38,921 nucleotides of DNA from CAIXYX01 sp043806415 (GTDB taxonomy: Archaea > Micrarchaeota > Micrarchaeia > Anstonellales > Anstonellaceae), in the NCBI GenBank assembly GCA_043806415.1, contig JAZDHB010000077.1:1-38921 (forward strand), given 5' to 3'. Made by a program: the position numbers and the translations under genes. The notes under the pieces are model-generated. The model was not told where the DNA came from, searched no databases, and saw only the letters and a list, made by a program, of their open reading frames with translations. This document shows, in pieces, positions 33,050 to 38,921 of this stretch (positions are counted from its first letter, which is position 1; each line of letters starts with the position of its first letter).

Positions 33050-33886
33050 CTACTGCAGTTCTTTCTCCCCGAGCGGGCTGAAGATCATCGCGTCCAGCGG
33101 CGTGCCGGTCTTATCGAGCACGCCGGCGACGAACACGTTCCGGCCGAAGAATCCCTTGATGGTGTCCCCGGTCGTGGCGAACATTTTCCCATCCCGCATC
33201 GCCTTCGCCTCGTCCGCGCCCAGAACGAGCGGGTAATACTTCCCGCCGCCCAGCTCATGGACGACATAATCCACCGGCTTGCCTTGGGCGAACGCCAGCC
33301 TCGTCGATCCGAGCTCGCTTGGATCGAGCCGGTAAAACAGCACCGGCGTATCGGAATCCGACAATTCGACGAATGGACGCTCGTCATCGCCTTTGATGCG
33401 CTCATAGGTTCCGGCATCCACGAAATGCGCCATGTCCAGGAAGCTGCCGGTCTTCTCCAACACCCCACCCACGGCCAGTTCCATTCCCGGCGCGAGGGGC
33501 GCCCGGTCCCCGATATTCGAGAACTCCTTCTCCTTGCGCATCGCCGCCGCCTCGTCCGCACCGAGGACCATCGAGTCCGCCTCGGGCAGGGGGTTGCCTT
33601 CGCTCGCCCTGAATCTGGCCATCGCGTTGTTGCGCGCGTTCGCGACCAGTTCGCCGTCGCCTTCCGGGGTCCAGACCATCTTGAGCCGAAGGCCGTCGAA
33701 CAGGCCGGATCGGCCTGCCGGGAGGGCGTTGCTCATGGCTCCCACACCGATTGCCAGAACCCGCCCTCCCGTCGCGTCGGCCAACCCGAACCGCCAGGCG
33801 TAGGCTGCGCTTCCCAGGACCATGATCGTCAAAGCGAGCATCACTCCCAGCCTGTTATTGCTGATATATTGCGAAAATCCCATCAT
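33050..33886 (-). CDS. Secreted or anchored protein with an internal duplicated domain
   Basis: The 278-residue protein has one N-terminal membrane helix (GVMLALTIMVLGSAAYAWRF) and an outer domain that contains a repeated unit. MVLGADEAAAMRKEKEFSNI with GGVLEKTGSFLDMAHF recurs as LVLGADEAKAMRDGKMFATT with AGVLDKTGTPLDAMIF. The unit is not recognised; its G-V-L-x-K-T-G turn suggests a beta-barrel-like fold. ATG 33886 follows GAGGTG; the next ATG (33883) is as good. The frame is open to TTG 33934, which would add ACPDCGARIPND, a half zinc ribbon. It is followed 21 bases later by the DUF2085-like gene. Confidence 0.65.
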   Translation of the reverse strand: MMGFSQYISNNRLGVMLALTIMVLGSAAYAWRFGLADATGGRVLAIGVGAMSNALPAGRSGLFDGLRLKMVWTPEGDGELVANARNNAMARFRASEGNPLPEADSMVLGADEAAAMRKEKEFSNIGDRAPLAPGMELAVGGVLEKTGSFLDMAHFVDAGTYERIKGDDERPFVELSDSDTPVLFYRLDPSELGSTRLAFAQGKPVDYVVHELGGGKYYPLVLGADEAKAMRDGKMFATTGDTIKGFFGRNVFVAGVLDKTGTPLDAMIFSPLGEKELQ

Positions 33887-34000
33887 CCACACCTCGTCAT
33901 TGGGGATCCGCGCACCGCAATCCGGGCAAGCCAATCTTTTTGCGCCGGCATTGCCCGCTTCGATCGCGGGATCCGTTCTTCTTCCTTCTCATCGTTGCGA

Positions 34001-36238
34001 TCACAGCCTCGTCCATCTCAATGTCAGCGAGTTGCTCACCACCGACACCGACGAGAGGGCCATCGCCCCGCCCGCGATGAGCGGCGAGAGCAGCCAGCCC
34101 GTGAAGGGGAACAGCACGCCGGCGGCGATGGGAATGCCAAGAATGTTATAGATGAGGGCCCAGAAGAAATTCTGCTTGATTTTCGAGATGGTGGCCCTCC
34201 CCAGCTTGATGGCCCGCGCCACGTCCTGCGCGTCCGAGCGCATGAGCACCACGTCCCCGCTCTCGATGGCGATGTCGCTTCCCGAGCCCATGGCGATGCC
34301 CAGATCGGCCTGCGCCAGCGCGGGCGCGTCGTTGATGCCGTCCCCCACCATGGCCACTTTGGAGCCGCCGGCCTGCAATTTCTTCACTTCCTCGGCCTTG
34401 TCCTGGGGCAGCACCTCGGCGATGACGTTCTCGATGCCGGCCTGCCGCCCGATGGCTTTCGCGGCGCGCGCGTTGTCGCCGGTGATCATCCACACCGTCA
34501 ATCCCAGCTTCTTGAGCTCGGCCACGGCCTGTATCGACGTGGGGCGCAGGGTGTCGGCCACGGCCACGAGCCCGATGGCCTTCTGACCTTCCATCAGGGC
34601 CATCACCGTCTTGCCCTCGTGCTCGAGCTTCTCCATGCGCGCAGCGGAGTCCGCATCCAGGCCGGCCCCCATCGTCTTGACCATCTTGGCATTGCCCAGG
34701 CCCATCCGTTTCGCGCCGATCTTGCCTTCTACGCCGTGGCCCGGCACGGCCTTGAACGAAACCACCTTCTTCAGCTCGATGCCTCTCGCCTTCGCCTCCT
34801 CCAGCACCGCATCCGCGATCGGATGCTCGGAATTCTTCTCGAGCGAGGCGGCGAGCATCAGCACCATCGTCTCGTCGCGCTTCGCGTCCAGGGAAACGAC
34901 GTCCGTCACCTTGGGTTTTCCTTCCGTGAGCGTGCCGGTCTTGTCGAAAAGCACGGCATTTATCTTGTGTGTGCCCTCCAGCGCCTCGGCATTCTTGAAC
35001 AGGATCCCCTTCTGCGCCCCCAGCCCGGAGCCCACCATGATCGAGGTGGGCGTCGCGAGGCCCAGCGCGCAGGGGCAGGCGATCACCAGCACCGAGACGG
35101 CCATGATGAGGGCGAACGAGAACGGGTCGGCCGGGATCGGCATGGACGGGAACCATGCTTTCGCCAGCCCGGAGCTGAGCGCGAAATACCAGACGCCGAA
35201 GGCGAGGAGCGCGACGACGATCACGATCGGCACGAACACCGCGCTGATCTCGTCCGCGAAGCGCTGGATGGGCGCGCGGCTGCCCTGCGCGTCCTCCACC
35301 ATCTTCACGATCTGCGAGAGTGCGGTGTCCGAACCAACCTTCTCGGCCCGCACGTTCAGCACCCCGTGCTTGTTGATGGTGGCCCCGAACGCCCGGCTGC
35401 CCTCTATCTTCTCCACCGGCATGCTCTCTCCCGTGAGCATGGCCTCGTCCACTGAGGAATGCCCGCCCACCACCGTGCCATCAGTCGGGATCTTCTCGCC
35501 CGGCTTGACGATCATGACATCTCCGACCACGATCTGCGCGGCGTCGATGGTCATCTCCTTTCCGTTTCGGATGACCGTGGCCTGCTTGGGGGCCAAATCC
35601 AGCAGCTTGCGGATGGCTTCCGAGGCTTTCCCCTTGGCCATGGCTTCCAGGTACTTGCCCAATATCACCAGCGTGATGAGGCTCGCGCCCACCTCGAAAT
35701 ACTGCTCCCGGGCGAAGCCGAGCAGCGCGGCGATGCTGTACAGATAGGCCGCGCTGGTGCCCAGGGCAATCAGCGTATCCATCGAAGCCGTCTTGTTTCG
35801 CGCGGCCGCGATGGCTCCCTGATAGAACGACCAGCCCACGATGAACTGAACGGGCGTGCTCAAAAGGAAGAGGAGCGGCAGGCGGTAAGGGAAGTCCATC
35901 AGGAACATGCCCAGCGCGACCGCGGGCACGGAAAGGACGGCGCCGGCCAGCAGTCTCATCTTCAGTTCCGAGATCTCGGCCGCCCGCAATTCCTTCTCGT
36001 GCTCGTGCGACACGCCCACGCTGGCGCCGTATCCGAGCGATTTGACCTTTTGCACGAGCGAGCTTTGCATCCCCTGCTCGTCGGCAATCTCTTTTTCGTC
36101 GTATTCCACCTGTGCCCTCCCGGCCGCGTAATTCACGTTAGCCTTCGCTACGCCGCTCACCTTGCCCAAGCCTCTGGTGATGAGCGTGGCGCACGAGGCG
36201 CAGTGCATCCCGGAAATGGTCAAATCAACCTTCTTCAT
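34001..36238 (-). CDS. copA: Copper-exporting P1B-1 ATPase
   Basis: The 745-residue protein carries one N-terminal HMA domain with GMHCASC (Cys13, Cys16), eight membrane helices, the CPC metal motif ACPCALGLATP (Cys388-Pro-Cys390), DKTGTLTEGKPKVT (Asp432), the HP motif SEHPIADAV, MLTGESMPV and GDGINDAPALAQADLG. This is the standard Cu(+) exporter, taking copper from a CopZ-like chaperone. AGGTGGGAGA lies before ATG 36238. It lies downstream of a cupredoxin, an HMA-membrane fusion and CopZ on the minus strand. The 36239-36383 gap holds no gene. The two pumps in the window differ in metal motif and N-terminus and are probably not redundant. Confidence 0.97.
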   Translation of the reverse strand: MKKVDLTISGMHCASCATLITRGLGKVSGVAKANVNYAAGRAQVEYDEKEIADEQGMQSSLVQKVKSLGYGASVGVSHEHEKELRAAEISELKMRLLAGAVLSVPAVALGMFLMDFPYRLPLLFLLSTPVQFIVGWSFYQGAIAAARNKTASMDTLIALGTSAAYLYSIAALLGFAREQYFEVGASLITLVILGKYLEAMAKGKASEAIRKLLDLAPKQATVIRNGKEMTIDAAQIVVGDVMIVKPGEKIPTDGTVVGGHSSVDEAMLTGESMPVEKIEGSRAFGATINKHGVLNVRAEKVGSDTALSQIVKMVEDAQGSRAPIQRFADEISAVFVPIVIVVALLAFGVWYFALSSGLAKAWFPSMPIPADPFSFALIMAVSVLVIACPCALGLATPTSIMVGSGLGAQKGILFKNAEALEGTHKINAVLFDKTGTLTEGKPKVTDVVSLDAKRDETMVLMLAASLEKNSEHPIADAVLEEAKARGIELKKVVSFKAVPGHGVEGKIGAKRMGLGNAKMVKTMGAGLDADSAARMEKLEHEGKTVMALMEGQKAIGLVAVADTLRPTSIQAVAELKKLGLTVWMITGDNARAAKAIGRQAGIENVIAEVLPQDKAEEVKKLQAGGSKVAMVGDGINDAPALAQADLGIAMGSGSDIAIESGDVVLMRSDAQDVARAIKLGRATISKIKQNFFWALIYNILGIPIAAGVLFPFTGWLLSPLIAGGAMALSSVSVVSNSLTLRWTRL

Positions 36239-36383
36239 TCTCCCACCTGCCATTTTTCATATTTGTAATCGATGAACGCAATGAATCTCAAATCCATGAT
36301 CCCCGAACGCGAACCCATTTTCGCTCAAGATGAACGGGAGGAGGCGTTTTCCATCCGCCCCCTCCCCATCTTCCACACCGCTC

Positions 36384-36995
36384 TTATCCCATCATCCCGC
36401 ATCCGCATCCCGCGCCCATCCCGCACGAGCCGCCGGCGGGCTTGGCCGCGCCCGGGACCGGAGCCACGACCTTGCCGTCGCTGGTCTGGACGATGAACTG
36501 CCCGTTGCCCATGCCCATCGGGCAGGACATCTGGTAGGTTCCCGGTTTGTCCGCCGTGAATTCCATCACATTATTGCCGGCCGACACCGGGAAGCGCTCC
36601 TGAATGCCCCAGATGTTGAACGTGCTCATGCAGCCCCTGAAGGTGGCCGCGTCCATGACCAGCTTCACCTTGTCCCCCTGTTTGACCGTGATCACGCGCG
36701 GTTCGTAAACGCCGTTCACCACCTTGATGGGGATGGTCACCGCTTGTCCGCTCCCTCCCGTTCCAGCGGCGCTGCCGGTCGGCGAGCCCGTTGTTCCGGT
36801 TCCCGCGTTCGTGGTTGGCGTTTGCGCTCCGGCGGCCGCGTCGGGCGCATTTGCCGTGCCCGCATAATTCGGCGTGGCCAGTCCGGCGTTCTTGCCGCTG
36901 GCATAAAGCCCCGGAGCCATCGCCGTGAATCCGACCCATGCGACCATCATGATCAATACCACGATCGCCGTGAATTCATGCAGTTTCATTGCCAT
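36384..36995 (-). CDS. Membrane-anchored cupredoxin
   Basis: The 203-residue protein begins with a membrane helix (FTAIVVLIMMVAWVGFTAMA), then a Gly/Ser/Thr linker rich in small residues, then a cupredoxin domain. VNGVYEPRVITVKQGDKVKL is the strand pattern. FRGCMSTFNIWG and TYQMSCPMGMGNGQFIV carry Cys and Met where copper ligands are expected. The tail SCGMGAGCGCGMMG has three Cys and three Met and could bind more metal. It likely hands copper on outside the cytoplasm. ATG 36995 follows GGAGGGTGA. It is co-oriented with copA. Confidence 0.85.
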   Translation of the reverse strand: MAMKLHEFTAIVVLIMMVAWVGFTAMAPGLYASGKNAGLATPNYAGTANAPDAAAGAQTPTTNAGTGTTGSPTGSAAGTGGSGQAVTIPIKVVNGVYEPRVITVKQGDKVKLVMDAATFRGCMSTFNIWGIQERFPVSAGNNVMEFTADKPGTYQMSCPMGMGNGQFIVQTSDGKVVAPVPGAAKPAGGSCGMGAGCGCGMMG

Positions 36996-37034
36996 GTCTT
37001 CACCCTCCAATCACCATATGTCCTTGCCATATTC

Positions 37035-38015
37035 TCATCCTCCGAATACCGGACCGGAAACCGGCCCGTAAATCATCAAGACCGCCAATATGACGAAGAA
37101 AATCAAACACGTGCTGGCCATGGAGCTCATGTCCTCCACTTCCATCTTCTCCCCCAGCCTTCCCAGCTCCTTGATCTGCATGTAGGCCAGCGCGGCCAGG
37201 ATAAGCACGCAGAAGAATGTCAGCAGCCAAAGGAACGGGATCAGCGGCGAACCCAGTAGCATCACGGAAAGCATCGCCCCCATGGTGCCGGACATCACGC
37301 CGGCCATGAGGCCTTCCATGATGCCCATCACGCCGCTCAACCGCCCCGCCCACACGCCGGCGATGCAGCCGATGATCATGCCCAGGACGGTACCCCAGAA
37401 CATGCCGTTGGTGGCCCCCAACAGCGCGCCCACGAGGAATCCGGTCATCATGCCGAACGTCATGCCCTCCATCATCCCCAGCGAGCAGGAGATGGGCTTG
37501 TGATAAGACGCGAAATGATAGCCCGCCGCCACGATGGAAACGACCGACACGGCCGCAATCGCCAGCAGGGACATGCGGGCCTGCCAGAATCCCGGCACGC
37601 TTTGCCACACCCCCAAGTACAGGAAGGCCAGCAGCACCAGCATGGCGGCCAGCGAGCCGGCCGAGCTGATCAGCAGCTTCCTTTCCGCCTTCCATTCCGC
37701 TTTTTCATCGAGGATGCCATAGATGACTTCCTTGACGCTGACGATTTCGCCGATGATCTCCGTGCCTTTCTCCTCCCCTCCCATCTTTCCCATGCCGCCC
37801 TCGCTGCGGCAGCAGTCCCCGACTTTGTAGCCGGCATCCGCAATCGCCTTCTTGACGTCTTCGAGCCGGTCTTCCCTGGCCTTGAAGACGAGCCGTCCCT
37901 CTCCGGCGCTGATGTGTTCGACTTGCACTCCGTCGATTCTGGAGACGGCCTTGGAAATGGCGTGCTCGCACGAGACGCAGGTCATGCCGATGATTTTCGC
38001 TTCGTAGTGTTCCAT
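37035..38015 (-). CDS. HMA domain fused to Met/Gly-rich polytopic membrane protein
   Basis: The 326-residue protein has an N-terminal HMA domain (IIGMTCVSCEHAISKAVSRI, GMTCxxC), a charged linker with DCCRSEGGMGKMGG, and about seven membrane helices. The middle helices are packed with Gly and Met: GMMEGMTFGMMTGFLVGALL and GIMEGLMAGVMSGTMGAMLS look like an internal duplication. Several Met-x-x-x-Met steps line one face, a layout used by Met-based copper channels. No P-type ATPase domain or proton-pump motif exists, so it may be a passive or secondary copper carrier. ATG 38015 follows GTGAT. The exact family is not recognised. Confidence 0.75.
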   Translation of the reverse strand: MEHYEAKIIGMTCVSCEHAISKAVSRIDGVQVEHISAGEGRLVFKAREDRLEDVKKAIADAGYKVGDCCRSEGGMGKMGGEEKGTEIIGEIVSVKEVIYGILDEKAEWKAERKLLISSAGSLAAMLVLLAFLYLGVWQSVPGFWQARMSLLAIAAVSVVSIVAAGYHFASYHKPISCSLGMMEGMTFGMMTGFLVGALLGATNGMFWGTVLGMIIGCIAGVWAGRLSGVMGIMEGLMAGVMSGTMGAMLSVMLLGSPLIPFLWLLTFFCVLILAALAYMQIKELGRLGEKMEVEDMSSMASTCLIFFVILAVLMIYGPVSGPVFGG

Positions 38016-38041
38016 ATAATCACGATCCGCTCGCTCCCTTC

Positions 38042-38245
38042 TCACTCCTTGACTTTGTATCCTTCCGCCCGAATGGCCTTGAGGAGCGCCTCATAAGTCG
38101 CGCGGTCCGGCACCGCCACCTTCGCCTCGCCTCCCTTGTGGCTGATGGAAAGCACCTTGGCGCCCGGGATGTCCTCCGCCGCCATCCGGATGAGGTTCTC
38201 ACAGCTCGCGCAGTGCATTCCTTCTATATGTATGGTCATTTCCAT
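38042..38245 (-). CDS. copZ: CopZ-like copper chaperone (HMA domain)
   Basis: The 67-residue cytosolic protein is a single HMA domain: MEMTIHIEGMHCASCENLIR gives the Cys-x-x-Cys pair for Cu(+), and KAIRAEGYKVKE is the usual end. It would pass copper to the HMA domain of CopA or of the neighbouring fusion protein. ATG 38245 follows GGAGTGGGAA. The frame also opens at ATG 38287 with a basic extension (MKNKTPARARRSG), which is less likely. It ends 26 bases before the fusion gene on the same strand. The upstream gap holds an ATATTAATAAG promoter-like stretch. Confidence 0.9.
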   Translation of the reverse strand: MEMTIHIEGMHCASCENLIRMAAEDIPGAKVLSISHKGGEAKVAVPDRATYEALLKAIRAEGYKVKE

Positions 38246-38396
38246 ATTCCCACTCCTTCTCGCCCTCGCGGGCGTTTTGTTTTTCATCTTTCAATCCTGC
38301 TTTTTCTTTCTTCTATCCCAAGCCGTTCATTTCTTTTCCGTTTTCAATATCTCGAACGTGTCCTCGCGGACATATCTTATTAATATTTCATTTGCA

Positions 38397-38427
38397 TGAA
38401 ACAATACATATAGATTCGTGAAACAAT
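38397..38427 (+). promoter_or_regulatory. Paired operator-like repeat at the paralog 2 promoter
   Basis: TGAAACAAT occurs at 38397-38405 and 38419-38427, starts 22 bases apart, on either side of an ATACATATAG TATA-like box. RTGAAACMAT is the shared core with the repeats at 29660-29694. The site lies in the divergent space between copZ and the regulator, so it may control both. A GTCC-TCGC-GGAC hairpin is at 38360-38371. Confidence 0.65.
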
Positions 38428-38454
38428 CGCAATCCCCATCAAAAAGGTGTTTCA

Positions 38455-38921
38455 ATGGTCGGAAACATGCATTTAAACCAACGTCTGTTAATCGCCATTT
38501 CCATTCTCTCCGGTTTCATCCTGCTGGTGCTGGCCATGCTTCTGAGCTGGATCCTGGTCACGAACGGAATGGCCGCATCTCCCATCCTCATGCTTTTGTA
38601 TAACTACCATCTGGAAGTGATGATCCTCGTCTCCGTGCTGGGCATCGTGGTGGGCGCCTCGATGTATTTCCTCATGTCCGGGCAAGTGCAGGTGAAAACG
38701 CGGGAGGCGACCGGGAACGCCAAGCTTCTCCTCTCCTTCCTCTCCACGGAAGAGAAAGCAGTGGTCGAGTTTCTCCTCTCCAACGAGGGGCACACCACCC
38801 AGGCCCAGGTCTCGCGACTGGAGGATATGACCCGCCTCAAGGCCCACCGCACCGTCCTGCGCCTGGCCGAAAAGAAAATCGTCCGCATCGAGAAACTGGG
38901 AAAGACCAACCAGCTCTGGCT
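38455..38921 (+). CDS. Membrane-anchored winged-helix regulator (paralog 2, partial at the right edge)
   Basis: The frame runs 155 codons to the window end. Two membrane helices (LLIAISILSGFILLVLAMLL and VMILVSVLGIVVGASMYFLM) precede a winged-helix domain (KLLLSFLSTEEKAVVEFLLS, TTQAQVSRLEDMTRLKAHRT, VLRLAEKKIVRIEKLGKTNQ). Order, spacing and many residues match the regulator at 29104. AAAAAGGTG precedes ATG 38455. It diverges from the copZ-copA row and likely regulates it. Only the final few residues are missing, judged against the paralog. Confidence 0.85.
   Translation, partial: MVGNMHLNQRLLIAISILSGFILLVLAMLLSWILVTNGMAASPILMLLYNYHLEVMILVSVLGIVVGASMYFLMSGQVQVKTREATGNAKLLLSFLSTEEKAVVEFLLSNEGHTTQAQVSRLEDMTRLKAHRTVLRLAEKKIVRIEKLGKTNQLW

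Noticed and set aside
33257..35455. 732-codon plus-strand open frame opposite copA and the duplicated-domain gene
   Set aside because: It is antisense to two convincing genes, rich in His, Arg and Gln, and has no motif. Third-position bias belongs to the minus strand.

Overview
The window looks like the chromosome of a DPANN-type archaeon, most likely Micrarchaeota or a close relative. The signs are a 401-residue tRNA-splicing endonuclease of three-unit size, deoxyhypusine synthase, an archaeal ATP-dependent DNA ligase, an archaeal-type AsnRS, a class III signal-peptide pilin, TATA boxes about 22-31 bases upstream of start codons (leaderless mRNAs), and Shine-Dalgarno sites of the GGAGGTGATC type. 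Coding DNA is GC-rich and promoters are AT-rich. No rRNA, tRNA or CRISPR array was seen. Lineage is inferred from gene content only.

Layout. (1) 1-2.6 kb: the tail of an unknown gene, coupled by an ATGA overlap to an 838-residue alpha-solenoid plus caspase/CHAT-like protein with a Bacteroidota-style C-terminal sorting-like domain. (2) 2.7-7.3 kb: class I fructose-1,6-bisphosphatase, argininosuccinate synthase, an EamA transporter and argininosuccinate lyase. (3) 7.3-16.3 kb: information-processing genes, mostly on the minus strand: an unknown protein, endA, deoxyhypusine synthase, an unknown helical protein, a rhodanese, DNA ligase, then asnS on the plus strand. (4) 16.3-19.8 kb: an accessory island at the 3' end of asnS. 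It carries a TPR protein, small orphan genes and two toxin-antitoxin pairs, separated by four degenerate copies of the asnS 3' end. (5) 19.8-22.6 kb: a FAD synthetase-like nucleotidyltransferase, an unknown small protein, a YjjX-like NTPase divergent from a pilin, and a Bcp peroxiredoxin.

(6) 22.8-38.9 kb: a long copper/thiol envelope region. It includes two P1B ATPases (one with CPD, one with the usual CPC metal motif), a CopZ-like chaperone, an HMA domain fused to a Met/Gly-rich membrane protein, two cupredoxin proteins (one with a CuA-type ligand set), a membrane-anchored DsbA-like protein, DUF302, a DUF2085-like protein, several small Met/His-rich membrane proteins, an ArsR-like regulator with an overlapping membrane partner, and a lycopene-cyclase-domain-like protein. 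Two paralogous membrane-anchored winged-helix regulators lie in this region, and both have the same paired repeat in their promoters (RTGAAACMAT, 22 bases apart). A plausible reading is that the region senses, exports, chaperones and oxidises copper at the membrane and in the extracytoplasmic space. The two regulators probably share one operator logic.

Intergenic spaces also hold nested perfect palindromes. One such element interrupts an asnS remnant.
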